Assembly (NCBI GenBank): GCA_016204595.1
Contig: JACQKJ010000015.1
Location: forward strand, 1 to 23,153
Direction of reading: 5' to 3'
Length of the DNA: 23,153 nucleotides
Source: Candidatus Komeilibacteria bacterium
GTDB taxonomy: Bacteria; Patescibacteriota; Patescibacteriia; UBA1558; 2-01-FULL-52-15
In this document: positions 12,513 to 19,245 of the stretch, piece after piece
Layout: each line of letters opens with the position of its first letter
Position numbering within the stretch: position 1 is the first letter of the stretch
Program-made: the position numbers and the translations under genes
The notes under the pieces: model-generated
What the model was told of the DNA's origin: nothing
The model's database searches: none
What the model saw: the letters and a program-made list of their open reading frames with translations, nothing else

Positions 12513-13868
12513 ATGGCAAAAATCCCCCCGCACAGTTTGGAAGCAGAACTCCACGTCCTTGGGGCGCTTCTCTTGGACCCCGAAGGCATGGCAAAGATCG
12601 CTGACGTGCTCGTTGCCGATGATTTTTATGTGAAAGCGCACGGGGATGTTTTCGATACGATGCTGGAGCTGTATGAAAAACGGGAGCCCTTGGACGTCCT
12701 TGCCGTTACCAATCGCCTGAAGGAAAAACAAATCCTTGATGTGATCGGCGGCGCAAGCTTCATCACTTCGCTTGCTGAGGGCGTTGCCACCGCAGCCCAC
12801 ATCGCGCACCACGCGCGTATCATCCAGAAAAAAGCGACGTTACGACGGCTCCAGCAGGCAGCGACAGAAATCTCCGAGATAAGCTTCGAAGAGGATGACG
12901 AGATCGACACCATCCTTGATCAATCGGAGCAAAAACTCTTCCAGGTCTCGCAGAAATATCTCAAAAAGAATTTCATACCCATCAAGAACATCCTGACCGA
13001 GACCTTCGACCGTATCGATCAGCTTCATAAAGAGGGCGGTACGATGCGGGGTATTCCATCCGGATTCCCGGATCTCGACAACATCCTGGCCGGATTCCAG
13101 AAATCCGATCTGATCATTCTTGCATCGCGTCCGTCAGTCGGGAAGACCACGCTGGCGCTCGACTTTGCGCGTAATATTGCGACCCGGCACAAAGCAGCAG
13201 TCGGTATTTTTTCTCTTGAAATGTCAAAGGAGCAGCTCGTTGACCGCCTCCTCTGCTCAGAAGCCCGGGTTGACCTATGGAAAATGCGCACCGGCCGACT
13301 GTCTGACCGCGAGGAGGATGATGACTTCCCGCGTATCGGGCATGCCATGGGGGTGCTGTCTGACTCAAAGATATTCATTGACGATTCTGCATCTTCGAAT
13401 ATCATGGAGATTCGGACGAAAGCGCGGCGTTTGCAAAGCGAACACGGCCTGGATTTTCTTGTTGTTGATTATTTGCAACTCATGGAAGGACATGACAACG
13501 AAAATCGTGTGCAGGAAATCGCCGAAATCACACGCTCGCTCAAATCCGTAGCCCGTGAGCTTGATATCCCGGTCCTGGCCCTCTCACAGCTCTCCCGCGC
13601 CGTCGAGAGCAGGTCGCCGGCAATTCCAAAGCTCTCTGATCTCCGCGAATCAGGTTCCATTGAGCAGGATGCGGATATCGTCATGTTCATTTACCGCAAG
13701 ATCATGGACAAATCGCGCGAGTGCCCTGACGAGGAAAAGAACATCGCCGAGATACACGTAGAAAAGCACCGCAACGGCCCCACGGGCACTGCGCGCCTCT
13801 ATTTCGACACCGGGCCTGTGAGCTTCCAGTCTCTTGACCGTAATTTTAGCGAATCCGCCGCTTCATAA
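12513..13868 (+). CDS. dnaB: Replicative DNA helicase DnaB
   Basis: A hexameric 5'-3' helicase that unwinds DNA at the replication fork and recruits primase. The 451-residue product is full length. The N-terminal domain (about 5-105) starts PPHSLEAELHVLGALLLDP, then come a linker helix and a RecA-like C-terminal domain (from about 160). Walker A is SRPSVGKTT (205-213, K211) rather than the usual GRPGMGKT. SLEMSKEQL (234-242) follows, Walker B ends in FLVVDYLQLM, and LSDLRESGSIEQDAD and the arginine-finger region EKHRNGPTG are present. No intein interrupts it. There is no Shine-Dalgarno, and the leader is the heptamer array. It is followed closely by ybaB and recR, giving a replication/repair cluster on the plus strand. 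Confidence 0.97.
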   Translation: MAKIPPHSLEAELHVLGALLLDPEGMAKIADVLVADDFYVKAHGDVFDTMLELYEKREPLDVLAVTNRLKEKQILDVIGGASFITSLAEGVATAAHIAHHARIIQKKATLRRLQQAATEISEISFEEDDEIDTILDQSEQKLFQVSQKYLKKNFIPIKNILTETFDRIDQLHKEGGTMRGIPSGFPDLDNILAGFQKSDLIILASRPSVGKTTLALDFARNIATRHKAAVGIFSLEMSKEQLVDRLLCSEARVDLWKMRTGRLSDREEDDDFPRIGHAMGVLSDSKIFIDDSASSNIMEIRTKARRLQSEHGLDFLVVDYLQLMEGHDNENRVQEIAEITRSLKSVARELDIPVLALSQLSRAVESRSPAIPKLSDLRESGSIEQDADIVMFIYRKIMDKSRECPDEEKNIAEIHVEKHRNGPTGTARLYFDTGPVSFQSLDRNFSESAAS

Positions 13869-13881
13869 AATAACAAAACAT

Positions 13882-14175
13882 ATGTTCCACAAACTCAAAC
13901 AGTTCAATGATCTTCGTAAGCAGGCGAACAGCCTGAAGTCAAAACTCGCGCAGGAAACCGTGAAAGTAGACAACCGCGCCGTAACGCTCACCATGGACGG
14001 CAACCAGGAAGTACAAGAGGTCAGTATCAGCACCGAGTACGCAAGCCCCGACAAAAAACACCAGCTCGAACAGCATGTGAAAGACGCGGTGAATGATGCC
14101 ATCAAAAAAGCGCAGCGCGTCATGGCCGCGAAGATGCGCGAAAGCGGCGACTTCAAAATTCCGGGATTGAGCTAA
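13882..14175 (+). CDS. ybaB: YbaB/EbfC nucleoid-associated protein
   Basis: A 97-residue DNA-binding protein of the YbaB/EbfC family. It starts with an N-terminal helix MFHKLKQFNDLRKQANSLKSKLAQETV. A central sheet (VDNRAVTLTMDGNQEVQEVSIS) has the family pattern of a short turn before V-x-x-V-x-I. A C-terminal helix (LEQHVKDAVNDAIKKAQRVMAAKM) is followed by GDFKIPGL, close to the usual G-x-x-x-P-G ending. Family members form tweezer-like dimers and coat DNA. The ATG at 13882 is chosen over an earlier in-frame codon inside dnaB because homology begins there; the gap to dnaB is 13 nt. The classic ybaB-recR pairing is kept, although a 104-bp palindromic element has come between the two genes. Confidence 0.93.
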   Translation: MFHKLKQFNDLRKQANSLKSKLAQETVKVDNRAVTLTMDGNQEVQEVSISTEYASPDKKHQLEQHVKDAVNDAIKKAQRVMAAKMRESGDFKIPGLS

Positions 14176-14278
14176 CCCCGTTACAAATCCCAAATCGCGT
14201 TTTAGTACCATATAGAATGATTACCTTGTAGACTTGGTTTATGCATACAATAATGCTATCAGGGATTTGTAACGGGGT
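14175..14278. repeat. 104-bp palindromic element, CCCGTTACAAAT termini (copy 2)
   Basis: ACCCCGTTACAAATCCC (14175-14191) and GGGATTTGTAACGGGGT (14262-14278) are perfect 17-bp inverted repeats around a 70-nt AT-rich centre. The left end uses the last base of the ybaB stop codon. The right end is followed by AACGGG and the recR ATG. Same terminal core and size as the element at 10304-10405. Confidence 0.85.
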
Positions 14279-14284
14279 AACGGG

Positions 14285-14881
14285 ATGAACCATTTCCCTC
14301 CTCGCATCAGGCAACTTATAGACGATTTCGACATGCTTTCAGGCATCGGGCCCAAGCATGCGGCCCGGCTTGCGTTTCAAATTCTAAGCGACAAGGCGCG
14401 CGGCAAACGCTTCGCCGACGACCTCAATGAGGCGCTCGCGTCGGTGACCTTGTGCCGCGAATGCCAGACCATTGCCGAGAACTCGCTCTGCGAGATCTGC
14501 GGCGACAAAAAACGCGATCAGTCCGTGATATGCGTGGTCGCCCATATACAGGATGTGGAGCCGCTTGAGCGCACCGGCAAACATGCAGGCACGTATCATA
14601 TCCTGCACGGCATGGTAAGTCCTTTGGAAGGAATCACACCAGATCACCTGACCATAAAAGCGTTGCTTGATCGTGTCAAAAAAAACAAGGTGAGCGAAGT
14701 GATCCTTGCATTGGACGTGACCTCGGAAGGCGAGGCAACCATGCTGTATCTCACTAAAATTTTGAAAGATTTGGGCGTCAACGTCTCAAAACTCGCCCGC
14801 GGGATTCCCATGGGTTCAAATATAGAATACACGGACGAGGTAACGCTTTCATCGGCGTTCGAGGATAGAAAAAAAATGTAA
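14285..14881 (+). CDS. recR: Recombination mediator protein RecR
   Basis: A 198-residue protein, the normal RecR length, acting with RecO/RecF to load RecA on gapped DNA. A helix-hairpin-helix is at LSGIGPKHAARLAFQIL (18-34). A C4 zinc finger has C57, C60, C69 and C72 (CREC...CEIC). A Toprim domain follows, with VICVVAHIQDVEPLERTG and LALDVTSEGEATMLYL. The C-terminal GIPMGSNIEYTDEVTLSSAFEDRKKM carries the conserved RecR ending. The start codon follows the palindromic element by six bases (AACGGG-ATG). The stop codon TAA is itself the first three bases of a 7-nt-period array that leads into the next promoter. Confidence 0.97.
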   Translation: MNHFPPRIRQLIDDFDMLSGIGPKHAARLAFQILSDKARGKRFADDLNEALASVTLCRECQTIAENSLCEICGDKKRDQSVICVVAHIQDVEPLERTGKHAGTYHILHGMVSPLEGITPDHLTIKALLDRVKKNKVSEVILALDVTSEGEATMLYLTKILKDLGVNVSKLARGIPMGSNIEYTDEVTLSSAFEDRKKM

Positions 14882-14913
14882 ACGGTTGACAGGTAACTGT
14901 TGACGGTTGACAA
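14879..14913 (+). repeat. Five contiguous heptamers starting at the recR stop codon
   Basis: In-register 7-mers begin at 14879, 14886, 14893, 14900 and 14907, with core T-A/G-A-(A/C) (for example TTGACAG, TTGACGG). The first includes the recR TAA. The fourth provides the -35 box of the next promoter. Confidence 0.7.
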
Positions 14914-14928
14914 GCTCCGTCATATACT
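14900..14928 (+). promoter_or_regulatory. Promoter of the coiled-coil gene, built on the heptamer array
   Basis: TTGACG (14900-14905), a 17-nt spacer and TATACT (14923-14928). A second in-array TTGACA at 14907-14912 is too close to the -10 box to serve. Predicted transcription start is near 14935. Confidence 0.65.
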
Positions 14929-14943
14929 TAGTTTCCAAACAGG

Positions 14944-14965
14944 GCGTGTTTAATAACTAACACGC
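14944..14965 (+). promoter_or_regulatory. Hairpin or operator in the coiled-coil gene leader
   Basis: GCGTGTT (14944-14950) and AACACGC (14959-14965) form a perfect 7-bp dyad with an 8-nt loop, between the predicted transcription start and the ATG at 14973. It may be an operator or an mRNA hairpin. Confidence 0.5.
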
Positions 14966-14972
14966 GAATACT

Positions 14973-15350
14973 ATGCGAAAAGGAGCAAAACGCGAGGTCA
15001 CCAACAGTGATCTTGCAAAAATGATTAAGCAGGGTTTTGACGGGGTCGATGACCGGTTCAATGAAACGGCTAAAAAAGCGGACGTTAATAGTCGTTTTGA
15101 CGCTATCGAACAGCGTTTTGAAGTTGTCGATAAGCGATTCGAGGGTATAGATCATAGGCTCAATGCCATCGAACATCGGCTTGATCTGACTGTAACGCGA
15201 TCGGAAATGGAGCGCCGTTTTGACGCTGTCGACCGCCGCTTTGATAGCGTCGATCACCAACTTCACGAAATCAAGGAGACTATTCTTGCTGATCACGAAA
15301 AACGCATACTGACCATCGAGGCAGCCATTCTACTCAAACGACCAGCCTAG
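14973..15350 (+). CDS. Heptad-repeat coiled-coil protein
   Basis: A 125-residue soluble protein. After a basic start (MRKGAKREVTNSDLAKMIKQGFDGVDDRFNE), residues 38-105 repeat a seven-residue pattern of the type RF-(D/E)-x-(I/V)-(D/E)-x (for example RFDAIEQ, RFEVVDK, RLNAIEH, RFDSVDH). This predicts a long parallel coiled coil. No catalytic motif, signal peptide or membrane helix is present. From memory, similar short repeat proteins are common and variable in CPR genomes; their role is unknown. Its own promoter, a leader hairpin and two downstream terminators make it an independent unit. GGAG falls after the ATG, so initiation does not use a classical Shine-Dalgarno. Confidence 0.8.
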   Translation: MRKGAKREVTNSDLAKMIKQGFDGVDDRFNETAKKADVNSRFDAIEQRFEVVDKRFEGIDHRLNAIEHRLDLTVTRSEMERRFDAVDRRFDSVDHQLHEIKETILADHEKRILTIEAAILLKRPA

Positions 15351-15365
15351 GTTATTGTCATGAGT

Positions 15366-15412
15366 GCGCCCGTCCGGACCCTTGGTGTCGCGGACGGGCG
15401 CTTAGTTTATAT
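15366..15412 (+). terminator. Terminator after the coiled-coil gene
   Basis: GCGCCCGTCCG (15366-15376) and CGGACGGGCGC (15391-15401) form a perfect 11-bp stem with a 14-nt loop. It is followed by the modest T-rich tail TTAGTTTATAT. Confidence 0.7.
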
Positions 15413-15424
15413 CAGATAGAAATG

Positions 15425-15462
15425 AAAACCAGCCGTTGATATGATCTCTGGCTGGCTTTTTT
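15425..15462. terminator. Bidirectional terminator between the coiled-coil gene and rplU
   Basis: CCAGCC (15429-15434) and GGCTGG (15450-15455) form the stem. On the plus strand it is followed by CTTTTTT (15456-15462), on the minus strand by TTTTCATTT. It ends both convergent units; the rplU stop is at 15467. Confidence 0.8.
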
Positions 15463-15466
15463 GTGA

Positions 15467-15784
15467 TTACACAACTATCTTCTCTATTCTGACTTCCGTG
15501 AACGGCTGGCGGTGTCCTCTGACGCGCTTGTAGCGGGTCTTGGCTTTGTATTTCACGACGCGGATCTTGTCAGCTTTGCCGTCCTGCACGATAGCAGCCT
15601 CAACTTGGGCTTTGGGAACAACGGGTTTTCCGACCATGACCTTGCCGTCATTCTCCACGAGCAACACCTGCGTGAACGTTACCTTTTCACCTTTTCGAAC
15701 GGAAACAGGCAGCTTCTCGATACGAAGCATCTGCTTCTCTCTGACCGTATATTGTTTCCCTCCGGTAGCAATGACTGCGAGCAT
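15467..15784 (-). CDS. rplU: 50S ribosomal protein L21
   Basis: A 105-residue protein of the large ribosomal subunit that binds 23S rRNA. The sequence is typical from MLAVIATGGKQYTVREKQMLRIEKL through VTFTQVLLVEND, VGKPVV and the conserved C-terminal KYKAKTRYKRVRGHRQPFTEVRIEKI. In most bacteria rplU is followed by rpmA (L27). Here a bidirectional terminator follows within 5 nt and the neighbour is convergent, so rpmA must lie elsewhere. A strong promoter (15825-15853) gives a leader of about 33 nt made almost entirely of 7-nt-period repeats. There is no Shine-Dalgarno before the ATG. Confidence 0.97.
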   Translation of the reverse strand: MLAVIATGGKQYTVREKQMLRIEKLPVSVRKGEKVTFTQVLLVENDGKVMVGKPVVPKAQVEAAIVQDGKADKIRVVKYKAKTRYKRVRGHRQPFTEVRIEKIVV

Positions 15785-15792
15785 ATGTTCAA

Positions 15793-15827
15793 GAATTTAG
15801 AATAAGGAATTTAGAAGTAGGAATAGT
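15793..15827 (-). repeat. Five contiguous heptamers (GAAKNNN) in the rplU leader
   Basis: On the plus strand, 7-mers begin at 15793, 15800, 15807, 15814 and 15821, each GAAT or GAAG plus three bases. They occupy the transcribed leader of rplU and the edge of its -10 box. A near-identical array forms the rpsH leader (22994-23034). Confidence 0.75.
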
Positions 15828-15853
15828 ATAAAGGAGCTTAGTCGACCTGTCAA
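15825..15853 (-). promoter_or_regulatory. Strong promoter of rplU
   Basis: On the minus strand a perfect TTGACA (15848-15853), a 17-nt spacer and TATACT (15825-15830). A second TTGACA one heptamer upstream (15855-15860) is part of the same repeat. Predicted transcription start is near 15818. Confidence 0.8.
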
Positions 15854-15884
15854 CTGTCAAAAGAACTCGGTTGACATGATACCT

Positions 15885-15944
15885 GAAATCAGTTAAGGAA
15901 AACAGATATCTGATATCTTATTTCTCTAACTGATTTCTGATCTC
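15885..15944. repeat. Palindromic 7-nt-period element between rplU and DUF192
   Basis: GAAATCAGTTA (15885-15895) pairs perfectly with TAACTGATTTC (15927-15937). CAGATATCTG (15903-15912) is a further palindrome at the centre. Heptamers of form T-N-A-T-N-TC begin at 15911, 15918, 15931 and 15938, with one 6-mer step at 15925. It lies 19 nt beyond the stop of the DUF192 gene and may act as its terminator region. Confidence 0.65.
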
Positions 15945-15962
15945 CTAATAACCAATTTCTCC

Positions 15963-16415
15963 CTAACGGTAAATCACCGCATCTCCGACTCTCAACCCAT
16001 ACTTCTCAGCAAACCCAGCCTTAACCTCCAACGCTGTATCGGCCGGTACCGGCGAGCGATAGGTAGGCAATGCCTCGTCGGGCGTCCCGGCCGGAGGCAA
16101 CGGAACATTCTCCTCAATGCCAACGATATGATCGTCTGCTATCCAAATGATATTGATCGGCATCAACATTCCTTTCATCCAAAAAACCAGTTCCTGCTTC
16201 GATGCAAAGGGGAAGAGCATGCCTTCATCCCATGAAAGCTCCGAAGTACCCGCAAGACCCCTCTCTTTTTCTGCCTGGGTCTCTGCAACACGGACCGTAA
16301 TGGTCTGGCCGCCGACTGTCAATGTGGCAGACCGCTGTACTTGTTTTGAGCAACCGACACCACTAAACACGATAAGCAGGCTAATGAGTGCTGTTTTGTA
16401 ACCGGCGCTCCACAT
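15963..16415 (-). CDS. DUF192 lipoprotein
   Basis: A 150-residue exported protein. The signal segment GYKTALISLLIVFSGVGC ends in a lipobox-like SGVGC, so C22 is the likely lipidated residue. The mature part is a DUF192 domain: ITVRVAETQAEKERGLAGTSEL, then GMLFPFASKQELVFWMKGMLMPINIIWI (about 65-92), the diagnostic GMLF-x-F and FWMK-x-M-x-x-I motifs, and the closing VLEV-type strand ALEVKAGFAEKYGLRVGDAVI. The biochemical role is unknown. It is the last gene of the adk-map-ruvX run and starts 35 nt inside the end of the glycosyltransferase gene, implying coupling. Confidence 0.85.
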   Translation of the reverse strand: MWSAGYKTALISLLIVFSGVGCSKQVQRSATLTVGGQTITVRVAETQAEKERGLAGTSELSWDEGMLFPFASKQELVFWMKGMLMPINIIWIADDHIVGIEENVPLPPAGTPDEALPTYRSPVPADTALEVKAGFAEKYGLRVGDAVIYR

Positions 16416-17448
16416 AGTTCCTGAAAATAATCATAAAAAAAAGAAGTACTGTCAAAGCAATCAGCTTTGCCGTGGTTTGGAAGAAAAATGAGACCGAACC
16501 GAACAGAAGGGAAATGAGCGACAACAACAAAACTACCTGGCGCTGCGACATACCGATCGCGAGCAGACGAAAATGCAGGTGACGATCATCCGCTGCCGCA
16601 AGATGCTGTCCTGTTCTGATGCGACGGACAATGATCCACGCCACGTCAAAAATGGGAACTCCCATCACCAGAAGCGCGGTCGCGATCTTGCCGCCTGACA
16701 TGATGGCAAGTAAGGCCAGCATGAATCCGAGGAAGGTACTGCCGCCTTCGCCCAAAAAGATCTTTGCCGGGTAAAAATTCCAGACGAGAAATCCGAGTGC
16801 GGCACCGGCTGTCGCAAGCGCCAAAAACGACGTGGTGGAACCGGAGCGGTCCCACGATAAGCTCACGATAAAAAGCACGACGGCTGCAACCAACGATACC
16901 GACGATGCCAAACCATCGACTCCGTCAAGTAATTTGGTCGTGTACATCATTCCCAACATCCACACGATGAGCAATAGGGTCCCCAGTTGCAGGTGCCATG
17001 AGCCTAGTATCAGCTTATCCAAATTGAGAATGCTCCCGCCGAACGGATTCGTCACATACGGGATCTCGAGTCCGGCGTACAGCAGAACCGCCACGGCTGC
17101 AACCGGGCCGATGAGCTGCTGCCACCATCGTACATTAAACCGATCATCCAATGCGCCGACGAGCACCAAGATACCGCCGGCGAACGCGCTTCCCATAAGG
17201 ATCGAGGGGCTGACACGAGCATCGGTCAGCCAGCCCAAAGCAACAATGCTCACGAGCGTTGCGAACACGCCGATGTACAACGCAACGCCTCCCAAGAGCG
17301 GAACCGGCTTGGTATGGATCTTCCGCGGGTCGCCGGGCATATCCACGACATGGAAACGAAGCGCGAACCAGCGAACGACGCCGGTCGCGATCACACACGA
17401 CGCGAAGCCCAGCAGGAATGTGGCGCTAAACTGTGTTGTAAGGTCCAT
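16381..17448 (-). CDS. WecA/TagO-like undecaprenyl-phosphate sugar-1-phosphate transferase
   Basis: A 356-residue membrane enzyme of the MraY/WecA glycosyltransferase-4 family, expected to move a sugar-1-phosphate from a UDP-sugar to undecaprenyl phosphate and so start a cell-surface glycan. About ten helices are visible. Motifs: KIHTKPVPLLGG (43-54), GALDDRF with D101/D102, TKLLDGVDGLA (171-181) with the catalytic-loop aspartates, FLGEGGSTFLG and HLHFRLLAIG (290-299). The LGDxGS motif of MraY/WecA reads LGEGGS here, glutamate for the magnesium-linked aspartate, and the asparagine before LLDG is threonine. The ATG at 17448 is chosen over an upstream TTG; it overlaps ruvX by 23 nt. Its substrate cannot be fixed from sequence. 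Confidence 0.88.
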   Translation of the reverse strand: MDLTTQFSATFLLGFASCVIATGVVRWFALRFHVVDMPGDPRKIHTKPVPLLGGVALYIGVFATLVSIVALGWLTDARVSPSILMGSAFAGGILVLVGALDDRFNVRWWQQLIGPVAAVAVLLYAGLEIPYVTNPFGGSILNLDKLILGSWHLQLGTLLLIVWMLGMMYTTKLLDGVDGLASSVSLVAAVVLFIVSLSWDRSGSTTSFLALATAGAALGFLVWNFYPAKIFLGEGGSTFLGFMLALLAIMSGGKIATALLVMGVPIFDVAWIIVRRIRTGQHLAAADDRHLHFRLLAIGMSQRQVVLLLSLISLLFGSVSFFFQTTAKLIALTVLLFFMIIFRNYVERRLQNSTH

Positions 17449-17818
17449 GAGAATCCAGATAGGCCTGCAAAATATGAGCCGCGGCCTGCGCGTCAACGCG
17501 AGCCCTGCTGCTTTCCTTGCGCGCGGCGACGGTGCTCAATCGCTCATCGGACTTGTGGACCGGAAGCGAAAATCGCCTTTCCAACTCAGCAATAAAAATC
17601 CCCGTTTTATTCGTGCGCTCGTTTTCCGCTCCCGACATGCTGATGGGCCAACCGACTACGAGGTCCGTGATGCCTTCGGAACGCAGCAGTGCCTCAAGCG
17701 TATCCCACAATTTCGGATCAGTATCGATAATTTTGAAGGGCAGCGCCAAATTGCTCTCGTCTGCCAATGCGAGCCCGATCCGCACGTCACCGTAATCAAT
17801 GCCAAGATATTTTCTCAT
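17426..17818 (-). CDS. ruvX: RuvX/YqgF Holliday-junction resolvase-like protein
   Basis: A 130-residue RNase H-fold protein of the YqgF family, implicated in Holliday-junction resolution and 16S rRNA 5' processing. It is complete. YLGIDYGDVRIGLALAD (4-20) supplies the first catalytic aspartate. LVVGWPISMSG (53-63), HKSDERLSTVAA (88-99) with the central acidic residue and DAQAAAHILQAYLD (113-126) with the last aspartate follow. It lies 36 nt downstream of map, with a remnant of the palindromic element in the gap, and overlaps the transferase gene by 23 nt. Confidence 0.95.
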   Translation of the reverse strand: MRKYLGIDYGDVRIGLALADESNLALPFKIIDTDPKLWDTLEALLRSEGITDLVVGWPISMSGAENERTNKTGIFIAELERRFSLPVHKSDERLSTVAARKESSRARVDAQAAAHILQAYLDSHGPYNTV

Positions 17819-17838
17819 CTATTTATGTAATGTCGCGC

Positions 17839-17853
17839 GGGATTTGTAATGGG
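17839..17853. repeat. Solo degenerate end of the CCCGTTA element
   Basis: GGGATTTGTAATGGG matches the right end of the element at 14175-14278 in 14 of 15 bases. No partner end is visible nearby. It sits in the 36-nt gap between map and ruvX and looks like a decayed or partial copy. Confidence 0.45.
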
Positions 17854-17854
17854 A

Positions 17855-18601
17855 TCATCTTGTTAAAATTGTATGTCCGGCATCGGTGACAACAACCATA
17901 TCCTCGAAATGAGCCGCCTTGGAACCATCTACGGTCATGACGCTCCAACGGTCCGGCGCGGTCTCCACTTCCCATCCGCCAAGGGTGATCATGGGTTCAA
18001 GGGCCAGCACCATGCCCGGAACAAGCTCGGTGCCGTCGCCGCGCCCGCCGAAATTGGGAACTTCAGGCGGTTCATGCAGACGGTGTCCGACGCCGTGGCC
18101 CGCGAGATCGCGCACCACGCCAAAACCCCGTGACTCGACAAAACTCTGAACAATAAAACCGATATCCCCGGTCGTCACACCTGGCGCAATTGTTTGCAAT
18201 GCCTTATCCAAAGCTTCTTTGGCGGTGGCGACAAGGAGACGCTCTTTTTCAGATATGGGCTCAATGGCCACCGTCCGCGCCATATCGGTATAGAGACCCT
18301 CATAGATCATGCCGATATCAAGACCGACGATATCGCCACTGCGAAATCGATATGCCGACGGGATACCATGCACCACGCAGGAATTAACCGAAACACACAG
18401 CGCGGAGGGATACGGCGGTTTGCCGTACCCGATAAAGGCCGACACGCCCCCTGCTTTTTTGATAAGCTCTTCGGCCAGCTTTGCCACTTCGATGCCGGTG
18501 ACCCCGGGTTTCACCGCCGCACAGACCTGCGTCAGAATATCGCGCAGCATGCGAGCGCTCTTGGCAAGAGAGGCGATTTCCGCTGCGGTCTTCGTTTTCA
18601 T
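17855..18601 (-). CDS. map: Methionine aminopeptidase type I
   Basis: Removes the initiator methionine from new proteins. The 248-residue product has all expected metal ligands: D95 and D106 (DIVGLDIGMIYEGLYTDMART), H169 (AGHGVGH), E202 (LALEPMI) and E233 (HFEDMVVV). H79 (CVVHGIP) and H176 are the substrate-binding histidines. No N-terminal zinc-finger extension is present, so it is the short bacterial form. The ATG overlaps the adk stop as ATGA. The adk-map pairing next to secY is the classic downstream part of the spc operon, here carried on with ruvX. Confidence 0.97.
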   Translation of the reverse strand: MKTKTAAEIASLAKSARMLRDILTQVCAAVKPGVTGIEVAKLAEELIKKAGGVSAFIGYGKPPYPSALCVSVNSCVVHGIPSAYRFRSGDIVGLDIGMIYEGLYTDMARTVAIEPISEKERLLVATAKEALDKALQTIAPGVTTGDIGFIVQSFVESRGFGVVRDLAGHGVGHRLHEPPEVPNFGGRGDGTELVPGMVLALEPMITLGGWEVETAPDRWSVMTVDGSKAAHFEDMVVVTDAGHTILTR

Positions 18602-19239
18602 ACCAATACCTGCACTTCCTGATTGATCTGTTGCGATACGGCAAAAACGCTTGCATCACCGTTCACGGTCAAGAGTTTTCCTTGACCCCGATAATACTCA
18701 AGCACTTTTGTGGTGACTTCGTTATAGAGTTCCAAACGATGTCGTACCGCTGTAGGCGTGTCGTCTTCCCGATGCACCAGAGGCAATTTGTCCACATTAC
18801 AGATCCCCTCTTTCTCAGGCGGGACGTAATAGGTATTGTAATTATGTCCTGCAGGACACATGAGGCGCCCCGAAATGCGCTTCACTGACACGTCCGGCGG
18901 CACATCAATATGCACCACCCTCGTGATGCGGACAAGTGTATCGAGTTCTTGCGCCTGTTCCAAGCTGCGCGGGAATCCGTCAAAGACGATATTGGCGTCT
19001 GTAGGAAGCGTTGCTAATTTTTTGCGGATCAGCTCAATGGTCAGTCGGGCAGGCACCAAGTCCCCTTTCGCGAGGATGGCACGAACCTGTTCGCTCATCG
19101 GCGTATTCTTAGCCGCTTCGGCGCGAAGCAAGCCGCCCATTTCAATTACATGAAACCCCTCGCGATCAGCGAGTATCTTAGCTTGCGTGCCCTTGCCTGA
19201 ACCTTGCGGCCCTATAAAAACCAATACGGTGCGTTGCAT
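18598..19239 (-). CDS. adk: Adenylate kinase
   Basis: Interconverts ATP + AMP and 2 ADP in the cytoplasm. The 213-residue long form has Walker A GPQGSGKGT (10-18), the AMP-site FDGFPRSLEQAQ and a complete LID domain (about 122-160). The LID usually binds zinc with CxxC...CxxC/D. Here the first pair reads CPAGH, with a glycine at the second position and a histidine next, and the second is CNVD, the cysteine-aspartate form known from Bacillus. The zinc site may therefore be altered or lost. It starts its own unit: the -10 box TACAAT ends only six bases before the ATG, which suggests a leaderless mRNA, and a terminator separates it from secY. Confidence 0.96.
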   Translation of the reverse strand: MQRTVLVFIGPQGSGKGTQAKILADREGFHVIEMGGLLRAEAAKNTPMSEQVRAILAKGDLVPARLTIELIRKKLATLPTDANIVFDGFPRSLEQAQELDTLVRITRVVHIDVPPDVSVKRISGRLMCPAGHNYNTYYVPPEKEGICNVDKLPLVHREDDTPTAVRHRLELYNEVTTKVLEYYRGQGKLLTVNGDASVFAVSQQINQEVQVLV

Positions 19240-19245
19240 ACATTC

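Noticed and set aside
14882..15863. Inverted TTGACNN arrays flanking the coiled-coil gene and rplU as ends of one transposable unit
   Set aside because: The arrays are degenerate, also occur elsewhere singly, and enclose an essential ribosomal gene and no transposase; promoter use explains their positions better.
16832..17830. Long 332-codon plus-strand open frame
   Set aside because: Antisense to the WecA-like and ruvX genes; serine/threonine/proline-rich with no family resemblance.
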